DNA of 64,000 nt from Megaustenia siamemsis (GCA_032433765.1 JAVIAB010000073.1:59601065-59665064); one strand, 5' to 3'; counted from the first letter of the stretch, positions 1 through 10,914 are shown. Notes: a model not told the origin generated them from the sequence alone. A program made the numbers and translations.

Positions 1-2127
1 AAACATGCCACTCCCTCTACCACAACTTAAACATACCACTTCCTCTACCACAACTTAAACAGACCACTCCTTCTACCACAACTTAAACATACCACTCCCT
101 CTACCACAACTTAAACAGACCACTCCTTCTACCACAACTTAAACATACCTCTCCCTCTACCACAACTTAAACATACCTCTCCTCTATCACAACTTAAACA
201 TACCACTCCTTCTACCACAACTTAAACAGACCACTCCTTCTACCACAACTTAAACATATCACTCCCTCTACCACAACTTAAACATACCACTCCTTCTACC
301 ACAACTTAAACAGACCACTCCTTCTACCACAACTTAAACAGACCACTCCTTCTACCACAACTTAAACAGACCACTCCTTCTACCACAACTTAAACAGACC
401 ACTCCTTCTACCATAACTTAAACAGACCACTCCTTCTACCACAACTTAAACAGACCACTCCCTCTACCACAACTTAAACAGACCACTCCTTCTACCACAA
501 CTTAAACAGACCACTCCTCTACCACAACTTAAACATACCTCTCCTTCTACCACAACTTAAACAGACCACTCCTTCTACCACAACTTAAAGAGACCACTCC
601 ATCTACCACAACTTAAACAGACCACTCCTTCTACCACAACTTAAACATACCTCTCCTTCTACCACAACTTAAACAGACCACTCTTTCTACCACAACTTAA
701 ACAGACCACTCCCTCTACCACAACTTAAACAGACCACTCCCTCTACCACAACTTAAACAGACCACTCCTTCTACCACAACTTAAACATACCACTCCCTCT
801 ACCACAACTTAAACAGACCACTCCCTCTACCACAACTTAAACAGACCACTCCTTCTACCACAACTTAAACAGACCACTCCTTCTACCACAACTTAAACAT
901 ACCTCTCCTTCTACACAACATAAACAGACCACTCCCTCTACCACAACTTAAACAGACCACTCCTTCTACCACAACTTAAAGAGACCACTCCATCTACCAC
1001 AACTTAAACAGACCACTCCCTCTACCACAACTTAAACAGACCACTCCCTCTACCACAACTTAAACAGACCACTCCTTCTACCACAACTTAAACAGACCCA
1101 CTCCCTCTACCACAACTTAAACAGACCACTCCTTCTACCACAACTTAAACAGACCACTCCATCTACCACAACTTAAACAGACCACTCCTTCTACCACAAC
1201 TTAAACATACCTCTCCTTCTACCACAACTTAAACAGACCACTCCCTCTACCACAACTTAAACAGACCACTCCCTCTACCACAACTTAAACAGACCACTCC
1301 TTCTACCACAACTTAAACAGACCACTCCCTCTACCACAACTTAAACATACCTCTCCTTCTACCACAACTTAAACAGACCACTCCCTCTACCACAACTTAA
1401 CAGACCACTCCTTCTACCACAACTTAAACATACCATTCCCTCTACCACAACTTAAACAGACCACTCCCTCTACCACAACTTAAACAGACCACTCCCTCTA
1501 CCACAACTTAAACAGACCACTCCTTCTACCACAACTTAAACAGACCACTCCCTCTACCACAACTTAAACAGACCACTCCTTCTACCACAACTTAAACATA
1601 CCTCTCCTTCTACCACAACTTAAACAGACCACTCCCTCTACCACAACTTAAACATACCACTCCTTCTACCACAACTTAAACATACCTCTCCTTCTACCAC
1701 AACTTAAACAGACCACTCCTACCACAACTTAAACAGACCACTCCCTCTACCACAACTTAAACAGACCACTCCTTCTACCACAACTTAAACATACCACTCC
1801 CTCTACCACAACTTAAACAGACCACTCCTTCTACCACAACTTAAACAGACCACTCCCTCTACCACAACGTAAACAGACACTCCTTCTACCACAACTTAAC
1901 AGACCACTCCCTCTACCACAACTTAAACAGACCACTCCTTCTACCACAACTTAAACATACCTCTCCTTCTACCACAACTTAAACAGACCACTCCCTCTAC
2001 CACAACTTAAACAGACCACTCCCTCTACCACAACTTAAACAGACCACTCCTTCTCCCACAACTTAAACAGACCACTCTCTCTCCCACAACTTAAACATAC
2101 TAGTCCCTCTACCACAACTTAAAGAGA
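1..2127. repeat. 28-bp minisatellite array, about 76 copies, open at left window edge
   Basis: Uninterrupted tandem copies of a 28-bp unit whose core is ctaccacaacttaaacagac. Two positions vary repeatedly (cagacc or catacc; ctcct or ctccc), giving at least three subtypes mixed along the array. A few copies carry 1-bp deletions or base changes. The array runs off the left edge, so its full size is unknown. It ends about 190 bp before a LIG1 exon, so it lies inside or next to the preceding LIG1 intron. The unit is not a multiple of three and carries no coding signal. Confidence 0.97.
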
Positions 2128-2314
2128 CATGTATTAATTGCTAAAGTTAGTTAAAGAAAATGTTCTGGAATCAAACAACATTGATTAAAAATAAACAATT
2201 TGTTTTGTATTCTGCCAAATAATTATGCATCATTATTCACGTTGTGCCAAATGTTTAAAATAACACTCTGTCGTACATATGGGTAGGTGTGATAAATTTT
2301 ACACATTATTTCAG

Positions 2315-2512
2315 ATTGGCACTGGCTTTACAGACGAAGATCTAGAGAAACACTTTAACTTTTTCAAAGACAAAGTCATGAACAAACCCAAACCCTACTA
2401 TGTTTGGGACTCCTCACATGAACCAGACCACTGGTTTGAACCAGTTCAGGTGTGGGAGATTAAAGCTGCAGACCTTTCAATATCTCCCACACACAAAGCT
2501 GCAATGGGACTA
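2315..2512 (+). CDS. LIG1: DNA ligase 1, third-from-last coding exon (OB-fold)
   Basis: DNA ligase 1 seals Okazaki fragments and repair nicks in the nucleus using ATP. This 66-codon exon begins [14 protein letters not shown] and contains [18 protein letters not shown], which align by eye with the C-terminal OB-fold of animal LIG1 (human GTGFSDEELEEH and VWEVKCADLSLSP). The exon follows an acceptor (ttatttcag) and ends at a strong donor (gtaagt at 2513), both phase 0. An ATG at 2279 lies in the intron and is not the start. Residues read past 2512 are intronic. Upstream exons with the adenylation lysine and DNA-binding domain lie outside the window. LIG1 is favoured over LIG3 and LIG4 because the last two exons match the LIG1 tail. 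Confidence 0.93.
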
Positions 2513-2989
2513 GTAAGTGCAAAGACTTTAGACATTTCTGTTACAGTAATTATCTTCATATTTACATTTTTTGGTTACAAAGTTTGAACTCTTTAACCGT
2601 GATCCCTGAATCTGTATGCACCTGTAAATTATTCACTGATCTATGATCTCAGCCTTGCATGCCAACCTTAGGTTAGTTGTTGAATATGGACCTTTATGCT
2701 TGTTAATTATGCCAGGAGGTAGATAGGCGTGTGAAATAATGACAACATAGATTGATGCTTTACAATTAAGTTTTGTTCTCGTACTGAAAAAAGTTTGTAA
2801 AATTCTGAGTAATGGATATATAATAACTCACGATGCTGAAATTTGACTCATTATTTGCTGTTTTAGTGTAAATTTTGTCAGGTTTTACAAAGCAATTTTT
2901 GTTGGGTCTTCCTAGCATTTCTTGAGTTAAATAACATCTATCATTTACCATCTTACATTGCTTGAAGCTCATGATGAGTCTAAGGATAG

Positions 2990-3160
2990 TAATTATAGAG
3001 AGCATAGTTAGGCATACGAGGGAGAGGAAGACCTAGAGAAGGATAGGAGCAAGATATCACAGATGAGCTGGGATTGACTGCTGTAAAAGCTGGACATCTT
3101 GCTCTGGATGGTATGGGAACCAAGTTCCAGCAGGGACAAGCTAAATGTTGATGATATAAA
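2990..3160 (+). mobile_element. LINE 3'-end fragment (family I) in LIG1 intron
   Basis: The + strand reads RGRGRPRE, a stop, then EQDITDELGLTAVKAGH and a stop. This is the short arginine-rich C-terminal tail typical of non-LTR reverse transcriptase ORFs. A related fragment at about 58090-58235 reads ITDELGLTSAQAGQ, showing it is a dispersed family. It is heavily 5'-truncated and has an in-frame stop, so it is a dead relic. Confidence 0.6.
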
Positions 3161-3494
3161 CAAGTTTTAATAATATAATGTATAATAACTTAGGGCTGGA
3201 TATCAGATATTGTAGAAAACAAAAGCCCCAGAACCTTGCATTAAATCAAGCAGTTGGTTTGTTAAAGACCTCTGCTTTATCAGAATGAAAGTTGATGTTG
3301 TTCATGATCTAATTTATGGTTGTATAGTTACAGGGGTAACTTGTTATTATTATTTTTCTGACCTGATCCAAGATTAAAGCCAACTTTGATGCAACTGAGA
3401 TTACGTGCCCTCACTATTTCTGTGTGTTAAATTTTATTTTGGCTCTAATTTGGGTGTTAAACTACAGGTAGAACAGGCATCAGTTGCTCCCTAT

Positions 3495-3840
3495 GAATTA
3501 TACAGAGCGAGAGGGGGTCTAGTTGGTCTCGAGGCAAAACGCCGGTCTCGAGACAAGAGAGGTTGTCGGTTCAAATCCCGGCTGCACCAGTTGGGATTTT
3601 TAATTATGATTTCTCTCTGCAGTAAACATCCCTGGTCTCAGCAGCGAGGTCCGGCTTGAAACGTCAATTACTCATCGACGGAAAACATATGAGCACCTCC
3701 AAAGACAAAGTTATCTGCCTGTGCAGAGAGGGACCCCTGTGCACACGGCTGCCAGGGAAAAAACTGATTAACAAGCAATAATCAGTTCTTAGTCTCTAAG
3801 GACTTCGTCAGAGGTAAAAAGCTGTCAAACGGCAAAATAA

Positions 3841-3871
<31 letters not shown>

Positions 3872-3875
3872 TACA
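3495..3875 (+). mobile_element. tRNA-derived SINE with A/T-rich tail
   Basis: The head contains an A-box-like gtctagttggt and a B-box-like ggttcaaatcc at about 3570-3580, followed by gctgcaccag, as in a tRNA 3' end. A roughly 240-bp body and a poly-A plus (TA)n tail (about 3838-3872) follow. The T-arm does not pair cleanly, so this is not a working tRNA gene. It sits in the first visible LIG1 intron. Confidence 0.5.
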
Positions 3876-4097
3876 TCAGAGCGAGCTAGAAGGAACAGAC
3901 ATAGCTTGTTGGCCATATCTTGTAACTGCACAGTCACATTGAGGAAAGTATGGAACTTTGGTGGGGATGTACAGATGTCCCTCAGCAATATAAAAAAAAA
4001 CACTTCACACACTTTGTCACGAGGCAGTCTCACAAAGATACAGTTAATAAACAACATGTGATGATTGTTTAAAAGCTCCTGTGCTTTTCTTTGTTTC

Positions 4098-5250
4098 TAT
4101 CTATCTTTTGAGCCGTAGCCGGCCCATAGGGCGTAGACCAAGATACTCCTTCATCTGAATTTTTGTTCTAGCAGTTTTCAATTCTTTTAAAGATATTTTA
4201 TCAAATCTTGCCATTTGTCTCTGTTCTGTGCAAGCAGGTCTATCTCACTGAGGGAGCAGATTCCTGCTGCTCTTGCCTCTCTCATCAATGTTCTTCTCAG
4301 CGTCTCTCTGGGTCTTCCTCTTTTCTCTTACCTGTTGTTTCCCAGCTTTCACACGCATACGTAAGGGTTGATAGTATGTTTGATTTGCATAGTCTAAGTT
4401 TTGTGTTTGTGCTGATGAGTTTTGATTTCCACAACTTTTCAAGGCTTCTGAAAGACATTGCTGCTTTAGCTATTCTGATTCTAATTTCTTTGATTGTATC
4501 CCCTTCTCAATCAATGTGACTTCCAAGATAGATAAAGTGATCGATCTCTTCCACTGGTTTGTTTCCGTGTATATTTTGTCACTTGTTGGAATTAAACTTT
4601 TCATGACTTTAGTCTTTCCATGATTGATCTCAAGCCCAATTTTGCTGGCTATTGATGATAGTTCATTTGTGTTTTCCTGCTTCGTTTTTATCTGACTGCT
4701 GATGAGAACTATGTCATCAGCAAAGTCGAGGTCCTCCAAATGGTCTCCTTGTATCCATTCGATGCCTTTATAAATGGTCTCCTTGTATCCATTTGATGCC
4801 TTTATTACCAGTGCAGCATTTCTTCATATGAAGTCCATAACAACTCCAAATAACAAGGGCAATAAAATACATCCTTGTTTAACCCCAGTTTCTATTGGGA
4901 AACATTCGCTCAGTCCTTCCTCTGTTCGAACTGCACATGTGTAACCATCATACATGTCTTTAATAATATTTATGATTTTTTATGGTAAGCCATATTGCTT
5001 CAGAAATTTCCACAAAGAATCTCGATGAATGCTGTCAAATGCTTTTTTGAAGTCAATGAAGTTAAATACAAAAGGTTTTTGCTTTTCAATGTGTTCCTCC
5101 AATATAAGTCGTAGAGTAAAAATGTATTCAAGGCAGCTTCTCCCTTTTCTAAACCCAGCCTGTTCTTCACGCATTACTGTATCTATTGAATCCTTTATTC
5201 TATTTAAGATGATTTTGCAGAATAACTTTGAGGCAACTGACAAAACTTTC
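4098..5250 (-). mobile_element. LINE family A, 5'-truncated reverse transcriptase copy
   Basis: Read on the minus strand, this is a non-LTR reverse transcriptase. The fingers/palm part has EEQAGFRKGRSCLEYIF and IDFKKAFDS (motif A) at about 4980-5243. Then come GVKQGCILLPLLFG (motif B region, about 4830-4890) and FADDIVLISS (motif C, about 4700-4735). The C-terminal tail (4245-4470) is frameshifted. The 3' end carries the family A signature gagccgtagccggccc and a (CTAT)n tail at 4098. A short block is directly duplicated at about 4738-4805. Frameshifts and the missing endonuclease mean it is inactive. It lies antisense in a LIG1 intron. Confidence 0.88.
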
Positions 5251-5559
5251 TTTGTTTACTCAGCCAGTATTTGCAAGACTGTAGCATCTGTGATAAGTCA
5301 GTCGTCTCCTGGCAGGCTGTTATTTAAAATACAAATTTGTGTTTTTTCATAAACTGTCCTCCAGAGAAATGATAATGATGGTTTTAAAAGCCAGGTTTTT
5401 AATGTAATTACCAAAGATTCATCTGAAACCATGTGGCAGATGTAGACTATTGTTCTTTCTCCATGAATAGCAGATGTATCAAGAGATAAACTTTTGTGTC
5501 AGGGTTTAAAATATGTTTCTTCTATTTCTTGTCAATGTAATATACTGTATACTCCACAG

Positions 5560-5652
5560 ATTGACAGTCAGAAAGGTATATCGCTCAGGTTTCCAAGGTT
5601 TCAGAGAATAAGAGATGATAAGAAACCAGAGGACGCCACTAGTGCATCTCAG
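5560..5652 (+). CDS. LIG1: DNA ligase 1, penultimate coding exon (motif VI)
   Basis: This 31-codon exon reads [14 protein letters not shown] followed by [17 protein letters not shown]. It holds ligase motif VI (RFPRF, then R-x-R-x-DK), whose basic residues orient the ATP phosphates during enzyme adenylation. Human LIG1 has [16 protein letters not shown] at the same place. The acceptor is actccacag and the donor is gtaggc at 5653, both phase 0, so it joins in frame to the exon ending GL at 2512 and the exon starting VAEMY at 9177. Confidence 0.95.
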
Positions 5653-5754
5653 GTAGGCAATTCCTATAGCTATTATTTTAAACAATTTCAGTTAAATAGT
5701 GTCGTGATCCTTAGTTGCAAACAAAATAGCCATCTCTTTGGTAGGCTCAACATA

Positions 5755-6160
5755 TTCATGTTTCTGGGGGCTGGGTGGTCTGTAGCCTCAGCCCCTGGGC
5801 AGAGATGTCAGTGATCCCACTCTCTATTGGCAGCGTTTTTTTCTTTGAATCCTGGACTTCACCCTCTCCTGATCTCTGGGGGGAGGCATGAAGATGCCTC
5901 AAGATGCATAGAAATGTGAAGCTGCTGTAAAGCTGATGATAATGACAATTGTTTTAAAATAGGAGAAAGTGGTAGCAGCTTTAAGTAGGTGAGAAGCGAA
6001 ACAAAGGCTGAACAGCATTTTGACCAAGTAGACCTTCAGCTGGAACAATCAACCTGATCTCTAGATAGTGAGCCTTCCCCTGATCTCTAGGCAGTGAGAT
6101 CCAATGTCTAACTCTCTAGGATAATGACAAAACGTCCAGTATACCCTCTGAAGGGCCCAG
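5755..6160 (+). mobile_element. SINE-like dispersed repeat (family G)
   Basis: The pieces ctgatctctaggcagtgagatc and gggtggtct(g)tagcctcagcccctgg resemble the repeat at 51545-51760, which has the same 'cctgatctct...gtgagatcc' body behind a tRNA-like head. The copy is internally duplicated or rearranged, since the 'ctgatctct' motif occurs three times. Its limits are uncertain. It lies in the last LIG1 intron. Confidence 0.4.
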
Positions 6161-6169
6161 TTAAAAATA

Positions 6170-7440
6170 AAAAAGAGGAATCTAAAATGGCTGCTAGCTT
6201 GGCACAATTGTTAAACAGATGACAAATCTACATATTTTGAAGACTAAAGTCTTGGGCTGAAGGCAAATATTTCTGCTTGCTTGCTGTTAACTAGTGGCAC
6301 GGCACATCCATGCTAATTTAATGCAAAGAAAAAAGTTGATTTTTGCGTGAATGCAAATCTGGTAAGGCTAAGTAACGGCACCCACATTTGTTTGAGTTAT
6401 TAAAACCTGTAATATTTCACAGCTGATTGGTGCTGTTCATTATTCATATATGTATAAATAATGAAAGAAGTGTTATAAATAATAGTTTTTAATTATTTCC
6501 AGCACTGCTTCCATAAAGGGTGTTATTAATAAAGAGATCTTTGATGTTGAAATGTGTTGACTTTGAAATTATTTGTTTAAAAAATAAACATTTATAAATT
6601 AAATAAACAAAACATTTTGGTGCAGCATTTAATCCTAAATTATGATCTTATAAAAACTGCTATCTCAGAATTATTAGAAATCTACAGTTTAGGGGATCGC
6701 ACAAGTACTCCTTCCTGCCATGTACATACCTAATTGTTCACATCAGTGACCACTGATGCATCATTGCAACCAGATGTTTTTCTTTTTAATACGAGGCCTC
6801 CCAAAATTATTATCATAATAATATCAATAATATCAATAAGTGGAAGAAGATATTTAAAACAATTTTTGTGTCCAAATAATGTTACTTCACTTGTAATAAT
6901 ACCTGGGATAAGAAACAAATTGATCCAGGTGGGATTTCATCTTGAAAATGACAGAAGACTTCATGAATACATATTTGCTTGAAAGATTCATACCCCGATG
7001 CGATGTTAGAGAATCTATCTGATAAATTCTATTAGTTTTTAAAGTGAAATTCTTCAAAAGTGTGATTGTTCCAAACTTATGTACCAAAAGGTCAATAACA
7101 ATATTGTTTCTTCAAGTTACACAACTTTTGAGGAGTAAGGCTGTGATGTAATTCATAGTGATCTGTGAGCAGACGAATGTTTTTTAAGTTGAAAAATAAA
7201 GGCTGTTTGTATTTGGCATTGCACATTGGCACAGAGTTTTTGTGTGTCGATTGGTTTTCACTAACTTAAATGCAAACAATGAGCAGTACTACCTCAGACT
7301 CTAAATGAGGAATCCATGTTTCTTTGTATCAGATGTCTTGGGCTGTAAAGAGTAACCTGCTCACAGCTGAAAGGGGACTTAATCAATTACATTTTCTTAT
7401 GTAGTACGCCTCCCTCTAAAGAAGTTGTTCAGATATTGAT
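6170..7440. other. unannotated AT-rich LIG1 intron sequence
   Basis: No splice-flanked coding block, tRNA head or LINE motif was recognised here. Short open frames on both strands are low-complexity and have no recognisable domain. Confidence 0.6.
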
Positions 7441-7443
7441 AAT

Positions 7444-7520
7444 ACAGTAGAATCTGGTTATAATGAGATCCTGGGATGTGGCAAATTGTTGTTATAGCTG
7501 CATCTTGTTATATCCAATTT
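7444..7520. mobile_element. possible pogo/Tigger-like DNA transposon end
   Basis: The sequence cagtagaatctggttataa after a TA, with a later gttatagctgcatcttgttat, resembles the terminal inverted repeats of pogo/Tigger elements, which typically begin CAGTAGAACCTCGTTATAA. No matching second end was found nearby, so this would be a solo end. Confidence 0.35.
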
Positions 7521-7524
7521 ATGT

Positions 7525-8400
7525 TTAACAATAGAGGAATGCACTATTTGTAAACAAAGAAGGTATAGGTAAAGTACGAGACTTGAATCTGCATCTTAGC
7601 ACACAAGTTTTCACCCATATATGCTCGGCTGCCTATCCAAAAGTGTTCAGAGATTTCTGGATTGTGTCGCTTCAAGCATCAAAACTCACGATGCGAAGCA
7701 GCATTCCTCACCTTCCCAGAGTAATACCCTGGTACCCATTTCTGCCAGCAGCTGGGTCGGCCATGTGGTATATTTTTTCTAACCACGAGTACAACTCACA
7801 CTTCTTCTAGTGGGAATCAAACATGGATTGTCCTATCATCAGTAGCCCACTCGGGTTGTTTTCCCAGCTAGGCTACCAAGGCCCCATCAACAAAGAAACA
7901 GCTTTCAAATATGTTAAATGTGGATGAGCTGAGCAATTGTCCACAATAAATACAATACGTTTTCCCTGCAACAATAATTTCCTGTTCAGCTCAGCCATTG
8001 TTCAAATTTGGACCTGTCATGGTTTTTAACATGTACTCTTTTGGCAGTGTTCTTATATGTTTAACAAATGTAGCTTCTCAAATTTTCTTACTGTAATCGT
8101 GAGCAGCTTGTCTGGTCAAAATAGAAATTCTGTCTCTTGGAATCTTGTGACCACTGCATGCTTCTTTTGTCAGCAAGTTTGTGGTTTGAGAAACAAAAAT
8201 ACCTGCCTTGTCTGGGGTGTATATATTCTTTGCTTTAAACTGACAATAACTCATGGGAAATATGCTGATGAAGACCATCCATATGGTGCCTCTGGTAATA
8301 TCCTGGCTTGGGGTGAAGGGATCAAGAAGGAAAGCAAGCCAGTACCCACAAATGAAGCTGGATGCTTTGGTCAGAAGATGCAAATATTGCATAAATATCA
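7525..8400. other. unannotated LIG1 intron sequence
   Basis: Includes a region (7570-7870) with a SINE-like texture but no convincing A or B box. No host exon was recognised. The open frame at 8057-8518 has no domain I can recognise and overlaps a dispersed repeat at its 3' end. Confidence 0.5.
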
Positions 8401-8411
8401 AGCCCACATGA

Positions 8412-8512
8412 TGCCCTTTTGGTTATGGTTATGGTTGGTTGAAGGTCCTGGTATCACTGCGAACAAATTAAAATCCATAATTAATACTCTTTTAAGGCCA
8501 GCAATGATAAAA
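8412..8512 (+). repeat. dispersed repeat family H fragment
   Basis: The block ggttatggttatggttggt followed by gaaggtcctggtatcactgc recurs at 54978-55070 and, partly, at 21735-21800 (ccccggtatcactgcaaacg). Three diverged copies in one window mark it as a mobile or dispersed repeat. Its class is unknown. Confidence 0.55.
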
Positions 8513-8998
8513 TGCTAAATACAAAAATAAAAATTTTCAACTCAAATGTTAAGTCAGTCCTATTATATGGCTGTGAAATATGGAGAACAACAAAATTGAC
8601 AATCATGAAGATACAGACTTTCATTAAGGATGCTTATGTAGAATAAAAGGATGGAAATGGCAGGATAAAATCACTAACATAGAATTATGGAAATGTACCA
8701 GTCAAATGCCAGTGGATAAAGAGATACAGTGAAGACGATGGCGCTGGATAGAACACACACTGTGGAAGCCAACTGAGAGTATTACACAACAGGCCCTTTT
8801 TTGGAATCCCCAGTGGAAAAGACAACGAGGAAGACCAAGGAATTCTTGGAGAAGACAGACAGAAGCAGATATGAGGATGATGAGGAAGACATGGAATGAT
8901 CTTAAAAGAATGGCAAGAGATAGAATGACTTTGAAAGTATTTGTTGAAGGCCTATGCTCCACAGGGAGCTGAAAGGTAGAAGAAGAAGAAGAAGAATG
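8513..8998 (+). mobile_element. LINE family L, reverse transcriptase C-terminal fragment
   Basis: The + strand reads SVLLYGCEIWRTTK, then RRWRWIEHTLWKP (frameshifted), QALFWNPQWKRQRGRPRNSW, and MARDRMTLKVFVEGLCS. This is the thumb and tail region of a non-LTR reverse transcriptase. Stops and frameshifts interrupt it. A (GAA)n stretch at 8977-8995 forms the tail. A related copy lies at 17505-17740. The fragment ends about 180 bp before the last LIG1 exon. Confidence 0.8.
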
Positions 8999-9176
8999 AT
9001 CAGTCATTGAGTGAATGCAGAAGAACAAGAAAACTACTTTGAAGACCTGTGTTCTGGATGGAGCTGAAAGGCAGGCAATGAAGATAATTTTATACTACTC
9101 AATTGAGAGGTTTATCTAGATTGATTATTTTCTTTCCAGAGTATTCTTTTATCTGTGTTTATTGTTTCTGTTACAG

Positions 9177-9260
9177 GTGGCGGAGATGTACAAGAACCAG
9201 AGCCAGATACAAAACCAGATAAAAACTGATAAGGTAGAAGAGGATGAAGAGTTCTATTAA
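9177..9260 (+). CDS. LIG1: DNA ligase 1, last coding exon and stop
   Basis: After the acceptor ctgttacag, 27 codons read VAEMYKNQSQIQNQ, then IKTDKVEEDEEFY and a TAA stop at 9258-9260. Human LIG1 ends VACLYRKQSQIQNQQ followed by an acidic tail ending in Y, so both the QSQIQNQ helix and the acidic terminus are kept. Phase 0 joining to the exon ending at 5652 gives an uninterrupted frame across all three exons (66+31+27 residues). The last intron is 3524 bp. Confidence 0.95.
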   Translation: MAEMYKNQSQIQNQIKTDKVEEDEEFY

Positions 9261-9535
9261 TGCCTGTAAAAACTCAGCACTTGGATTTTAAAGAGCTACA
9301 TTTTGTTGTGTTCTACCTTGTCCATAAGTTCTATTTATCTGTATTGTATTTTGTTTAAATATACAGGAGATTCTATCTATCTATCTATTGACCTTTAGAG
9401 CTGCAGCTGGCCCATAGGGCGTAGACCTAGATACTCCTAAATACTATGGGAGATTATTATGTGGATAAACATTGTGCACACAACTTAGGTTAGTTCCCTT
9501 TAGAACATTTACAATAAAAAGGTATGAAGCGTCTT
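9261..9535 (+). promoter_or_regulatory. LIG1: LIG1 3' UTR with candidate poly(A) signal
   Basis: The first canonical AATAAA after the stop is at 9513-9518, within tttacaataaaaagg. The putative UTR contains a LINE A tail fragment (9374-9437). Whether the real cleavage site is upstream of that insertion cannot be told from sequence. Confidence 0.4.
9372..9440 (-). mobile_element. LINE family A 3'-tail fragment
   Basis: A (CTAT)n run followed by ttgacctttagagctgcagc and tggcccatagggcgtagacc matches the 3' end of family A in antisense. Only about 65 bp remains. It lies about 110 bp after the LIG1 stop codon. Confidence 0.75.
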
Positions 9536-10036
9536 AGGACAGGCTGAAAAGGTAAATGGTGATCAGATTACAAATATATCTGTGTTCAGATAAGTCTGAA
9601 AATCACAGGATGATTATTAACCCTAGATTATTTAAATAACACTTTTATTAAACTGTCACAAAATTTACTACTAAAAATCCCCCAGTGTAACTTGGACAAA
9701 TACTGCTACTGAAATTTTTTTTCTTCAAAATTTTGTAGAAATAACACTTTGGAAGAACTGTGGTTTAAAAAAAAAAATAATAACAGTTATGGAGTACAGG
9801 CAGAACAAACTTGAGGTGACAGAGTAATCTGATACAAATGATTAAAATAATAACAATTGTTCTATGATAACGATTTTATATGTCACACCAGCTGATTGAA
9901 AAGTAAACCATGCTCAGTCACAACGACATATCACAGGTGCCTGGCTTGAACATTTAGGCAGGTACAAGGTGGGAAAAAGCTAACTGTAGATCTTTAAATT
10001 TGGAAACTAATTTTTACGAGTCAATCGTAATCTGGA

Positions 10037-10250
10037 CAAGGGGTAGGGTTCGATCCCAACCGACGGCTCCGGGTTCACCCAGCCTTAAATGGGTACCGGA
10101 TTTTTTCTGGGAAAGTAAAAGCAGCACGGGCGTAATACCGACCACATTACCCAAAAATCATGTGCTGAAGGTCTGTAAAATATAGGGTCACTAACACCAT
10201 ATTTCCCTATACGCCACTTGGCGTGACGGGGGGTACTTTACTTTACTTTT
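10037..10250 (+). mobile_element. tRNA-derived SINE family F, 5'-truncated, with 14-bp target duplication
   Basis: The copy starts just before the B box (ggttcgatccc) and lacks the A box. It keeps the family body (ggttcacccagcctt, taataccgaccacatta, ccaaaaatcatgtgctgaag) and the tail tttactttactttt. It is flanked by a perfect direct repeat aatcgtaatctgga at 10023-10036 and 10251-10264. The duplication shows insertion by LINE-type target-primed reverse transcription and defines the exact element ends. Confidence 0.92.
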
Positions 10251-10499
10251 AATCGTAATCTGGAGTTAATTACTTACTTAGTTTCCTCATGACCTCAGGT
10301 ATATATGCCAATGTTAGATATAATCTCATTGCTATGTTTGGAGTCAACACCCACTCACATGAAGCTGTTTTCCTTAATTTCTTCTACATCTATTCTAACT
10401 ATTCTACATCCTGCCTCTTTTTAGGCTTCCTCTTAATTGACGATTAAATGAAAATTTGATCTTGTTAATTGCTTGCTTTTTATTTTTATTATAAATATG

Positions 10500-10856
10500 A
10501 TGATCAACCACTAATATCTTCAGTAATAAAGAAAAGACGATGGTCATATGTTGGACAGAGATAATAACCGAATAGCAAAGCAAGCCCTCAAGTGGGAAAC
10601 AACAGGTAAAAGGAAAAGAGGCAGACCCAGAGAGAAACTGAGAAGAATATTGCTGAGAGAGGCAAGAGCAGCAGGAATCGGTTCCCTCAATGAGATAGAG
10701 CTGCTTGCACAGAACAGAGACAAATAGCGAGATTTGATAAAATATCTTTAAAAGAACTGAAGACTGCTAGAACAAAAATTCAGATAAGAGAAGGAGTATC
10801 TTGGTCTACGCCCTATGGGCCGGCTACGGCTCGAAAGGTCAATAGATAGATAGATG
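10500..10856 (+). mobile_element. LINE family A 3' fragment
   Basis: The copy matches the element at 14700-15065 from ccactaatatcttcagtaat to the (GATA)n tail, including the signature gggccggctacggctcgaaa. It encodes part of the RT tail (GKRKRGRPREKL...AAGIGSLNEIELLAQNRD), with a 10-11-bp deletion near 10556 and a stop (tag) at about 10726. Confidence 0.9.
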
Positions 10857-10914
10857 ATTGGTCTGGATTGTGTAGTATATTTTCATTAATTAGTATCTCT
10901 GTTATATGTAACAT

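Noticed and set aside
1..2127. CRISPR array
   Set aside because: The units are contiguous, without unique spacers, and the context is eukaryotic.
2279..2314. ATG at 2279 as a start codon of a small gene
   Set aside because: The conserved LIG1 residues begin exactly after the acceptor at 2314. The preceding codons show no similarity and are intronic.
3505..3600. A functional tRNA gene
   Set aside because: The B-box-like motif is present, but the T-arm and acceptor stem do not pair, and a SINE body follows.
8057..8518. 153-codon + frame as an exon or gene
   Set aside because: It has no recognisable domain, ends in a dispersed repeat (family H), and lies inside a LIG1 intron.
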